Positions 26,276 through 33,046 of a stretch of DNA of 44,541 bases are shown here, piece after piece. Numbering within the stretch: position 1 is the first letter of the stretch; the number at the start of each line of letters is the position of its first letter. The stretch is taken from assembly GCA_022792535.1 (NCBI GenBank), contig JAAWBG010000070.1, positions 1 to 44,541 on the forward strand, written 5' to 3'. The DNA is from Lachnospiraceae bacterium (lineage in GTDB: Bacteria; Bacillota; Clostridia; Lachnospirales; Lachnospiraceae). The notes under the pieces are model-generated. The model was not told the DNA's origin, ran no database searches, and was given only the letters and a program-made list of their open reading frames with translations. The position numbers and the translations under genes are program-made.

Positions 26276-29200
26276 TTAAATTAATCCCCTGCGCAGTTTC
26301 TCCACATGGAGTTCCTCGTAAAGCTGATTTTTTACCTGCTCTGCAAAGGCTCTGGTATCCTCTTTGGACTTTGCCTGCCCTTCCACTTTTTTTAACTGCT
26401 GTTCCACTTCTTTCATTTTCTGATCCAACTGATCTTGGGCTGTTTTGAGCTGAATGTTCTCTTCCTGTACTCTTTGAACTATCCTTTGCTGTTCTTCTTC
26501 CATCACCTGTGTCCGCTGTGTAGAGTACTGGAGAATTTCCTGGGATCTGATTCCCAAATCAGCGGCGTCCCTTTCCCATCCTCCGATTTCTGGACTTGCA
26601 GGATCCCTCTCTTTCTGTGGCAGTTCAAGCTCTGTCTGACTTAATCTCTTTCTGTCTAACCCATAAGATTCATTTTTTTCCTGAGTATCCCAGTAAAAGT
26701 AAACTTGTTGGAACCTTTTTATCTCTTCCTGCCGAACCTTTATCTGCTGCTCTTCATATTCCTGAATCTCATATGCCAGCATAGGATAAGCCGCCGCAAA
26801 ATATTTTTGGTCCGGTCCTTTCTTCCTCACTGAGATTTTTTCCTGGTCTGAGGTCTCAAGAGTTCTCAGTTTTTCTATGAGCATTTGATACCGCTCTTCC
26901 CGGCGCCTGCCCACAAAAACAAGGAAGTTCTGATTTTTTTGCTGAATCATCTGCTTTATACCATCGAAGGCTGCTTCTTCCTGTCCAAAATACAACACCT
27001 GCTGAAGTTTTGTAACCTGAGACAGTTCTTTCACAAGAGTCTCATATTGTGTCTCATTTAATTTTCGAAGATAGGAGAGCAGACTTCGAATCATCGGTTC
27101 TCCCAGCTGACTGTCTGCGTACACAAGCTGGAACATTTCCTCTTGATTCTCTTTTATCATCTCAGAAGATACCTTGTGATTGACCTGCATCACAAGCTGC
27201 TGCAGATCATTCCTGTTCTTTGCCGCCTCTATCTGACTGCGTATGATTCTGGTCTGCAGATTTTCCTGGCCTTCCTCTTGTTCCCCACCATCTGAAAAAG
27301 ATAAAAGATCCAGCTTCTCTTCCTCCCCTTCCTGTTCAGGATGAAATAACAGCGCTTCTCCCCATTCCCACAACTGCCGATAAGAGAACTCTGTAGATTC
27401 TGATTCTATAATCTCTTCCGATTCTGCAATCTCTTTCAATTCCTGTCTTGCAATCTCTTCCGATTCTGCAACCTCTCTCCATTCCAGTTTTGCAATCTCT
27501 TCTGATTCTACGGCCTCTCTCCATTCCAGTTTCGCAATCTCTTCCAATTCTGCAGTTTCTCTCCATTCCTGTCCTGCAATCTCCCCTGGTTCTGAACTGT
27601 TTTCTCTCTTATTTACAGATTCCCCAGTTGAAATCTGCCTTGATTCTGATAAAACAGAGGATTGCAGAAGGTTAACCTGCCGCCAGAATAAGATCAATTC
27701 TGACAGATCACGGATTCGCTCTTCTCTCTGCTCCTCCTTCAATTCCCGGATATATAAGAGCAGTTCTTCCATCTTTTCCTGTATCTGCTGTTCCTTTCGA
27801 TCCTTCCCCTGCCAAAACAGCGTTACTCTTTCTTCCTGATAGCTATCCTCTTCTCTGTCTGTCCTTTCCTTCGATGTCTTCTCCTCTATCCGACCATTGA
27901 TCTCCCTGATCAAATGTATCCACTCTTCTGAAACTTCTGTCTGTTCTTGGCCGCTTTCATGAATCATTTCTGCCTGTTCCCGGCTGCTTTCATGAATCAT
28001 CTCTGCCTGTTCCTGGCTGCTTTCATGAATCATCTCTGCCTGTTCCCGGCTGCTTTTGTGAATCATCTCTGCCTGTTCCTGGCTGGCCTCAAAAGATTCC
28101 AAAAGGAACCTGCTCCACTGACAGAGGGTCCATATTTCTTCTGTAGTCCTCTCGCCCTGATGCCGCTTCCGAAACATTTCTTCCACAACTTGAGTCATAT
28201 GCTCCTGCCGGGAGGATTCAAAATCTCTGGTTTCTAAAAATTCTCCATAGATCTCCTGATAAGTTTCCAAGGCTTGTATTTCCCGCCGCCTGATCTTTTC
28301 TCTCTGGATCTCCCGCTGCTGTTCTATGGTCTGTACCACCTGGACTGTATCCCCTGACAACGAAACCATCTGGGTCAAGTGTTCCAGATCCACAAGATCT
28401 GCAATTTCCTGAAAAGGTTCCTGTTCCAATAAAATCTGCATCTGGCTGTGAAAAATTTCTGCCATTTTCTGATCATACTTTTTCTGGAGTACCCCATATT
28501 CCTCAGTAATATTCCACTCCATCTCTTTCCAGACCTGTTCCACTTTATCCGGAGAAATCTCATCTAGGCAGGAGACCATATTTTCTTTCTCTGCCTTCCA
28601 GATCATAAGGGGATGATCTGCGTCCTTTCTCTCCTTTTGAGAGAGTTCTTTTTCCTTTCCCAACCGTTCTATGATCTGTCTGCACTGTACTTCATCACAT
28701 GTTTTGAGATAAGCCAGCAGAGATTCTCTCTCCTGCCAGATAAGACCCTCTGTCAACCCTTGATATTCTGTCTCTGTAAGGGAAGCAATATATTCCTTCT
28801 CCAGCTTTCGTACCGTCCAAAGAGAATGCTCCTTTAGAAAATCCCGGACCTGAGCAGAAAAAAGAGAAAGCAGCCGGTATTCCTTCCATTGCTTTTCTAT
28901 CAGCTGGTTTTCCTTCTGCCAATGTCTGTAACGCCTGCTTATCATCTCGGTCTGGTCCAGCAATGTAATATAATGATTTAATTTCCAAAATGCCCTGGCG
29001 TCACTGCTTTTTAATTGGGTGAGATAATACTTTTCTATACGACGCAGACTATCCTGTATCCGCCTCTGTCCAGGAAACAGAGTTGTTGGATACCCCTCCA
29101 TTGCCATCTGTACCATCCGGTTTTTCAGTACAAACTGGATCGTCAGCTGAATTCTGCGGGCAGGCTGTTCTGTCTGTCTGTCTCCTGCCGCCTCTAAATA

Positions 29201-29326
29201 AATAAGCTGAATCAAATCATACTTATCAGAAGAAGAGGGAATATATTTCTCCCATAGACTTTGCAGAAGATCCTGCCGGATATGAAGACGTACTTTTTGT
29301 GAAAAAGGTTTTCGTAACTTTAACAT
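26276..29326 (-). CDS. long coiled-coil protein, candidate tape measure
   Basis: The 1016-residue protein is nearly all charged helix, rich in Glu, Gln, Lys and Arg, with no signal peptide and no membrane helix. Residues about 415-460 contain four copies of an 11-residue unit (EQAEMIHESSR-like); residues about 583-640 contain four copies of a 14-residue unit (AKLEWREVAESEEI-like). Those periods (hendecad and double heptad) fit continuous coiled coil. The C-terminal 90 residues are also a strong coiled coil. I do not recognise the family. Its length, its helicity and its place between the second tube gene and the LysM protein make it the best tape-measure candidate; no other gene here fits that role. 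The ribosome site is weak and the start lies two bases after the tube stop, suggesting coupling. Confidence 0.7.
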   Translation of the reverse strand: MLKLRKPFSQKVRLHIRQDLLQSLWEKYIPSSSDKYDLIQLIYLEAAGDRQTEQPARRIQLTIQFVLKNRMVQMAMEGYPTTLFPGQRRIQDSLRRIEKYYLTQLKSSDARAFWKLNHYITLLDQTEMISRRYRHWQKENQLIEKQWKEYRLLSLFSAQVRDFLKEHSLWTVRKLEKEYIASLTETEYQGLTEGLIWQERESLLAYLKTCDEVQCRQIIERLGKEKELSQKERKDADHPLMIWKAEKENMVSCLDEISPDKVEQVWKEMEWNITEEYGVLQKKYDQKMAEIFHSQMQILLEQEPFQEIADLVDLEHLTQMVSLSGDTVQVVQTIEQQREIQREKIRRREIQALETYQEIYGEFLETRDFESSRQEHMTQVVEEMFRKRHQGERTTEEIWTLCQWSRFLLESFEASQEQAEMIHKSSREQAEMIHESSQEQAEMIHESSREQAEMIHESGQEQTEVSEEWIHLIREINGRIEEKTSKERTDREEDSYQEERVTLFWQGKDRKEQQIQEKMEELLLYIRELKEEQREERIRDLSELILFWRQVNLLQSSVLSESRQISTGESVNKRENSSEPGEIAGQEWRETAELEEIAKLEWREAVESEEIAKLEWREVAESEEIARQELKEIAESEEIIESESTEFSYRQLWEWGEALLFHPEQEGEEEKLDLLSFSDGGEQEEGQENLQTRIIRSQIEAAKNRNDLQQLVMQVNHKVSSEMIKENQEEMFQLVYADSQLGEPMIRSLLSYLRKLNETQYETLVKELSQVTKLQQVLYFGQEEAAFDGIKQMIQQKNQNFLVFVGRRREERYQMLIEKLRTLETSDQEKISVRKKGPDQKYFAAAYPMLAYEIQEYEEQQIKVRQEEIKRFQQVYFYWDTQEKNESYGLDRKRLSQTELELPQKERDPASPEIGGWERDAADLGIRSQEILQYSTQRTQVMEEEQQRIVQRVQEENIQLKTAQDQLDQKMKEVEQQLKKVEGQAKSKEDTRAFAEQVKNQLYEELHVEKLRRGLI
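27408..27585 (-). repeat. four in-frame 42-bp repeats
   Basis: The word GCAATCTC recurs on the plus strand at 27450, 27492, 27534 and 27576, exactly 42 bases apart, with a diverged copy near 27408. The copies lie inside the coiled-coil gene and encode 14-residue double heptads. Copies differ by several bases. Gain or loss of units would lengthen or shorten the protein without a frameshift. Confidence 0.85.
27947..28085 (-). repeat. four in-frame 33-bp repeats
   Basis: The word TCTGCCTGTTCC recurs on the plus strand at 27969, 28002, 28035 and 28068, exactly 33 bases apart. The copies are nearly identical and encode 11-residue hendecads of the coiled-coil protein. Low divergence suggests recent duplication by slippage or recombination. 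Confidence 0.9.
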
Positions 29327-29328
29327 TT

Positions 29329-29769
29329 CTACAATCCAATCTTGTTGATGGTTTCTGACAATCCATTATGGGAAATCTCCACCTTCTTAATCAGCAGACC
29401 GCTGCTCTGGGCGTCCAGCGTGTCAATCTCCCATTTGGTCACCACGCCCCAATTGGCCTGATAGGTGGCGGTGGGAATGGCGCCTGTCTCCGGCATAACC
29501 ATAATAATAATTCCCTTTTTCAGTTCATATCCTGCAGTTAAGGTAGTGCGGGAAAGTTCTCCGCTGGCAATCCCATACTCTAAAATCAGCTTATCCATAG
29601 ATTGTCTCGGTTTGGGCAGATAATGCACCCGGTCATTGACCCCGCCTTCCACCACAGACTCAAATTCCATGGTAGATGATATATTAGACACCTTGGAAAA
29701 GCCTAGAGGCACTCCATTTAATATCACTTTAAACTTTGTACGTTTCGCCAGATTATCCTGTATTGCCAT
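29329..29769 (-). CDS. inner tube protein 2 (Afp1/Afp5-like)
   Basis: The 146-residue protein belongs to the gp19/Hcp-like tail tube family used by phages and CIS. Typical segments are RTKFKVILNGVPLGFSKVSN at the start, VHYLPKPRQSMDKLILEYGI in the middle, and VTKWEIDTLDAQSSGLLIKK, then VEISHNGL near the end. Tube proteins stack as hexamers inside the sheath. This second copy differs clearly from tube 1 and resembles the specialised tube proteins that form the first rings on the spike. GAGGTGAACA precedes the ATG. The start is 63 bp after the DUF6760 gene. Confidence 0.9.
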   Translation of the reverse strand: MAIQDNLAKRTKFKVILNGVPLGFSKVSNISSTMEFESVVEGGVNDRVHYLPKPRQSMDKLILEYGIASGELSRTTLTAGYELKKGIIIMVMPETGAIPTATYQANWGVVTKWEIDTLDAQSSGLLIKKVEISHNGLSETINKIGL

Positions 29770-29832
29770 TGTTCACCTCTGTATTATTTGTGCAGACGAG
29801 AAGATGCAAAAACAGAAAACACTTTGATCTTT

Positions 29833-30012
29833 TTACAGCCGGAAAATATCATCTTTCTGGGGTTCACGGCTGACTTTTCTATTGATCTCTGATATCTCTT
29901 TGCACCAACGGATTCGCTCATAATGGGGAAGTCCAAATACATCCTCAAGACTCCAGTGCACATAATAGGCGATAAACGCCGCTTCTTCATATAATTGATC
30001 CGCCGGATACAC
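29833..30012 (-). CDS. DUF6760 mini-protein of CIS clusters
   Basis: I place the start at GTG 30012, giving a 59-residue protein that begins YPADQLYEEAAFIAYY after the initiator, followed by HWSLEDVFGLPHYERIRWCKEI. This is the DUF6760 pattern found between tube genes in many eCIS clusters. The frame is open further upstream to a TTG at 30066, but that part lies inside the previous gene and does not fit the family. The GTG lies two bases after the upstream stop, so translation is probably coupled. An overlapping frame with an ATG at 30014 has no family features. Its function is unknown; a tail assembly role is inferred from position. Confidence 0.82.
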   Translation of the reverse strand: MYPADQLYEEAAFIAYYVHWSLEDVFGLPHYERIRWCKEISEINRKVSREPQKDDIFRL

Positions 30013-30014
30013 AT

Positions 30015-30383
30015 TTATGGCCCGGCTTCCATAAAATTTACAGGTACGGTAATCTCTTCTCCACAATGGGGACAGACCGTACGGTATACCGGAACTTCTG
30101 CCTGATTCACCCGTTCGTACAGATCCTGAAGGTATGCAAGATCCGGCGTATACAATCCCTCTATCACCTTTGTATCCACCGCCGGCATAGTTCCCAGGCT
30201 TGTAATCACTCTTGAGAGCAGAATAATGACCAGATAACCTGGATTCTGCTGCACTCTTGGATCCCGCAGCGGTATAATCTCATCTGCTGCGGTAGCCAGA
30301 CGCATCGTTCCCTCTCTGTGAAGATTTCCATCTCTGTCCACATACCCTTTGGGCAGGACAAAAGAAAATTCTGTCTCAAACAT
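30015..30383 (-). CDS. tail assembly protein with zinc-like motif
   Basis: The 122-residue protein starts with FSFVLPKGYVDRDGNLHREG and continues TMRLATAADEIIPLRDPRVQ, as in the small tail-assembly proteins encoded after CIS and phage tube genes. The C-terminus contains CPHCGEEITVPVNF; with only one CxxC pair plus a nearby His, it could be half of a zinc site completed by a partner. Such proteins are usually chaperones of the tube or tape measure rather than parts of the final particle. GAGGGAAGCTGTAG precedes the ATG. Confidence 0.8.
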   Translation of the reverse strand: MFETEFSFVLPKGYVDRDGNLHREGTMRLATAADEIIPLRDPRVQQNPGYLVIILLSRVITSLGTMPAVDTKVIEGLYTPDLAYLQDLYERVNQAEVPVYRTVCPHCGEEITVPVNFMEAGP

Positions 30384-30410
30384 CTACAGCTTCCCTCTGC
30401 TTTCCTGTCA

Positions 30411-30440
30411 GCTCCGAACAGTTTTCAAACTGCCCGGAGC
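30411..30440 (-). promoter_or_regulatory. intercistronic hairpin after tube gene 1
   Basis: GCTCCG (30411-30416) pairs with CGGAGC (30435-30440), and CAGTTT (30419-30424) pairs with AAACTG (30427-30432), separated by two-base bulges and a two-base loop. On the minus strand no T run follows, so it is not an intrinsic terminator. It lies between the tube stop and the next ribosome site and could protect the 3' end of a processed sheath-tube mRNA. Confidence 0.7.
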
Positions 30441-30460
30441 CTTTCTTATTCTCTATTTCT

Positions 30461-30886
30461 CTATGAAACTCTAGTCATTCCTTCATGAGCAATCTCAAGG
30501 GTCTCAATGGCAACCTCAGAAGAAGTTGCATTAAAGTCCGGCGCTGTATATTTTGCAGGCCATGCATTGATCACCTGCCAGGACGCCGTGGCTGTTTCTG
30601 TTTCATCCAGAATTGTGATTGTAATCGTCTTACGTTCCACTTCGCCTTCCACGCCTGCAATCATCCATTCGTACATTACCATGGAATCTGCCACACCCTG
30701 CTTTAATGTAATATTGCCGTATTTTTTCAGTCCTGGGAGCTTCAGGGGAGTTTGAACCATATCGCCTTCCCGATACTCGATCACATCAATGGACGCATCG
30801 AATCCAGATGCCTCTGAAAAACCCCCGGCCTCCAGTCCGTCTATCTCTACTTTATATCTATATTTTCCATAGGGAGTACTTGCCAT
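30461..30886 (-). CDS. inner tube protein 1 (Afp1-like, major)
   Basis: The 141-residue protein is of the CIS tail tube family: YGKYRYKVEIDGLEAGGFSE at the start, VIEYREGDMVQTPLKLPGL and KYGNITLKQGVADSMVMYEW in the middle, and VAIETLEIAHEGM at the end. It is expected to form the main stack of hexameric rings expelled on contraction. It directly follows the sheath gene apart from a 160-bp spacer holding a hairpin element. GGAGAG and a nearer GGAG both lie ahead of the ATG, suggesting strong translation, as needed for a subunit made in hundreds of copies. Confidence 0.93.
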   Translation of the reverse strand: MASTPYGKYRYKVEIDGLEAGGFSEASGFDASIDVIEYREGDMVQTPLKLPGLKKYGNITLKQGVADSMVMYEWMIAGVEGEVERKTITITILDETETATASWQVINAWPAKYTAPDFNATSSEVAIETLEIAHEGMTRVS

Positions 30887-30925
30887 CTCCTTACAACTCT
30901 CCTTTCCAATTTTTTATGCTTATAC

Positions 30926-31048
30926 AGATTCGGGTGTCAAAAGCACCTTTGGTGCTACGCTCATCCCATATATTGTTATTGCAAACAAGTTTGCACATCA
31001 ATATATGGGATAGAGCGGGTGCGCCGCACCCTTTTGACACTCGAATCT
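30926..31048. mobile_element. MITE-like inverted-repeat element
   Basis: The outer 18 bases (30926-30943, AGATTCGGGTGTCAAAAG) match the reverse complement of 31031-31048 with one mismatch. A second pair of arms (about 30958-30975 and 30998-31016, around CCCATATATTG) matches with one extra base, and TGCAAAC/GTTTGCA forms the tip. The 5-bp direct repeat TATAC stands immediately outside both ends (30921-30925 and 31049-31053), as expected for a target duplication. There is no coding capacity. It lies exactly at the stop codon of the sheath gene, and removing one TATAC plus the element would still leave Val-TAA. As RNA it would be a long hairpin between the sheath and tube reading frames. Confidence 0.7.
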
Positions 31049-32784
31049 TATACAGAATCCCCTGTTTTCTGGGAAATTCTAAAGATTACAAATTCAGCAG
31101 GTTTCACCGGCGCAATTCCAATCACGCAGACAAGTCTTCCATTGTCTATATCATCCTGGCTCATGGTATTTCTGCCGCAATTGACAAAAAATGCCTCGGA
31201 AGGTGCGGAACCTGCAAGAGCGCCTGATCTCCAAAGCCCTGTCAAAAATACATCAATGGTCCGTTTTACACGCACCCACAGCACTTCGTCATTGGGTTCA
31301 AATACCGCCCAATTTGTATTAGCCTTAATACTTTCCTCAATGAAGATAAACAGACGTCGTACGTTGACATATTTCCAGCTTGGATCACTGCTGGCTGTAC
31401 GCGCGCCCCAGACGCGGATTCCCTGTCCTGGGAAAGAACGGATCAGGTTGACGCCTTTAGGGTTCAGAATATCCTGTTCCCCCTTATTGAACTGGCAGTC
31501 CAGCCCCACGCACGCCCGTACTGTCTCGTTTGCCGGCGCCTTATGTACGCCTCTTGAGGTATCGCTGCGGGCATAAATGCCGATCACCGAACCAGAAGGA
31601 GGAATCGCCATATTTTTCTTATCCAAAGGATCAAACACTTCCAGCCAGGGGTGGTACATGGCTGCATAATTGCTGTCCACAATATCTCTGTGGGCCATAA
31701 TATCGTCAATCTTTTTTGCATCCCGCGGCATATCCAATACTACAAACCGGCTGGCAAGATTTTCACAATGGGCTACCAGCATCAACTGTACGTTGGGATC
31801 TACCACTCCTGGAACCGCCATAATGGAAACGCTGTCATTGTCCAAAAATGCCTGAATACCCGTACGTTTTCCAGCTCCTTTGTCCACGCCGATAAAATCT
31901 GCCGCGCTGATATTTGCCACGGAACCGTTGCTTCCTCCCTTTAAAGAAACCACGCAAAAAGCCTTTTCCGGCTCCGCTCCGGCGATCTCATCAAAAGGCG
32001 CTGTCACTTCTGACTTGGGACTTCCAATATACTCAGCAATAATCAGATCTGATTTTGCCGTCTTCTTCTCAATATAATTGGGAATCCCCACATTGAAAGA
32101 CAGATTCTCATAAAACTCCACAATATCGTCATATTTGACTTCCAGGTTAAATTCACAGGTAGAAATCACCTTTGAGGGCAGCAGATTCTTGTCTACCACA
32201 TCTTCCTCAAATTCCTTTTCAAATACCAAAATATTATCCTGACTTTTTACAACACGATTGTATACCACATTGGTCATATCCTTATATACAACCACATCTC
32301 CCTCATGGAAGCCTGCAGAGCTTTTTACAGAATACTGTTTTCCATCCCCTGTCTGCAGTTCCTCCAATATCTGTGTCTTCGCTTTACTTGCCGGCGTTAC
32401 CACAATACTCATACTGTCGCCCCACAAGCCTGGATTCTTCGCCCGGAGACGAAGGACAGAATCCTGGGCTGGAACTTTTGCCTGCGCAGCTTTTGCATCG
32501 CTTGGCGCCACACGGGAAATAAAACAGCGGGAACCTCCGTTCACAAAAAAGTGTTCTACCGCATAAGCTAAAAAGCGATATTCTCCATACTCATTTTCAG
32601 AAAGATATCCGCCAAATTTCCTCTTAAAATCTGCAAAATTGGTGACAAGCTGCGGAACTCCTTCTGCCGGCCCTCTCTCCGCAAGGCCAATAAAACCAGC
32701 TGTACTTGTACCAACGCCTTCCATCGGCTTTCCGCCTGAATCAAATTCCTCTACATATACGCCTGGTGATAAATATTCAGCCAT
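31048..32784 (-). CDS. contractile sheath protein (Afp2-4-like)
   Basis: The 578-residue protein is a phage/CIS tail sheath. It opens with AEYLSPGVYVEEFDSGGKP and VGTSTAGFIGLAERGP. The conserved C-terminal sheath domain holds VNLIRSFPGQGIRVWGART, WKYVNVRRLFIFIEESI and PSEAFFVNCGRNTMSQDDID. Hexameric rings of it surround the tube and shorten on firing. Only one sheath gene is present, where Afp and PVC have three. It is the first gene of the operon. The ATG follows GGGAG with a short three-base gap; a stronger AAAGGAGG lies about 40 bases further upstream. The stop codon overlaps the edge of the inverted-repeat element. Confidence 0.95.
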   Translation of the reverse strand: MAEYLSPGVYVEEFDSGGKPMEGVGTSTAGFIGLAERGPAEGVPQLVTNFADFKRKFGGYLSENEYGEYRFLAYAVEHFFVNGGSRCFISRVAPSDAKAAQAKVPAQDSVLRLRAKNPGLWGDSMSIVVTPASKAKTQILEELQTGDGKQYSVKSSAGFHEGDVVVYKDMTNVVYNRVVKSQDNILVFEKEFEEDVVDKNLLPSKVISTCEFNLEVKYDDIVEFYENLSFNVGIPNYIEKKTAKSDLIIAEYIGSPKSEVTAPFDEIAGAEPEKAFCVVSLKGGSNGSVANISAADFIGVDKGAGKRTGIQAFLDNDSVSIMAVPGVVDPNVQLMLVAHCENLASRFVVLDMPRDAKKIDDIMAHRDIVDSNYAAMYHPWLEVFDPLDKKNMAIPPSGSVIGIYARSDTSRGVHKAPANETVRACVGLDCQFNKGEQDILNPKGVNLIRSFPGQGIRVWGARTASSDPSWKYVNVRRLFIFIEESIKANTNWAVFEPNDEVLWVRVKRTIDVFLTGLWRSGALAGSAPSEAFFVNCGRNTMSQDDIDNGRLVCVIGIAPVKPAEFVIFRISQKTGDSV

Positions 32785-32799
32785 AATCTCCCAGCATCA

Positions 32800-32811
32800 G
32801 CAGCTAGCTGC
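32800..32811. promoter_or_regulatory. palindrome in the sheath mRNA leader
   Basis: GCAGCTAGCTGC is a perfect 12-bp palindrome about 15 bases before the sheath start codon. On the minus strand it overlaps a TAGCTG...CAGCTA inverted repeat next to the AAAGGAGG upstream of it. It could fold in the leader of the sheath mRNA and influence ribosome access, or bind a dimeric protein. No stronger claim is possible. Confidence 0.35.
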
Positions 32812-32884
32812 CGCTTCTGCCAGCTACCTCCTTTCCTTTGAAAAACTCCTCTTCCCACAACATGCCTTTTCTGTTGTTTGTTTG

Positions 32885-32919
32885 ATTATAAAACATTCCA
32901 CTAAACAAAATTCTAAACA
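32885..32919 (-). promoter_or_regulatory. promoter and direct-repeat operator of the CIS operon
   Basis: On the minus strand a perfect TATAAT lies at 32890-32885, about 100 bases before the sheath ATG. No good -35 hexamer is found at the right distance. Two copies of TGTTTAG (plus-strand CTAAACA at 32901-32907 and 32913-32919) stand 12 bases apart, the nearer one ten bases upstream of the -10 box. SARP-type activators typically bind heptamer direct repeats placed this way over a weak -35 region, and the divergent gene encodes a SARP-like regulator. Confidence 0.6.
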
Positions 32920-33008
32920 TTTTTACAAAACCTGCCCTGCTTCTTTCAAAGTATGCCGAAAAAAATGCAATCTATGGACGGGCCATCAAAAAAAATTTTT
33001 ATTTGCTG

Positions 33009-33014
33009 TATGAT
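33009..33014 (+). promoter_or_regulatory. possible -10 box for the regulator operon
   Basis: TATGAT at 33009-33014 lies 32 bases before the regulator ATG and could serve as a -10 box. No convincing -35 is found 16-18 bases upstream, where the DNA is an A/T run. An AAGGA site nine bases before the ATG at 33047 marks the translation start. The rest of the 32785-33046 spacer is A/T-rich and without genes. Confidence 0.4.
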
Positions 33015-33046
33015 AATGAAAAAGACGGACCAAAGGACGGACACAG

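Noticed and set aside
27408..28085. CRISPR-like repeats
   Set aside because: The periodic 42-bp and 33-bp words are contiguous, in-frame coding repeats of a coiled coil with no spacers and no cas gene nearby.
29784..30014. 76-codon frame starting with ATG after the tail assembly gene
   Set aside because: The overlapping GTG frame encodes a clear DUF6760 protein; this one has no family features.
3237..32784. Prophage or phage remnant
   Set aside because: No terminase, portal, capsid, integrase, holin or endolysin is present, and the AAA+, DUF4255, DUF6760 and DUF4280 genes are hallmarks of injection systems.
7990..32784. Type VI secretion system
   Set aside because: No TssJLM membrane complex, TssBC pair or ClpV is present; the sheath is a single phage/Afp-type protein with a DUF4255 cap.
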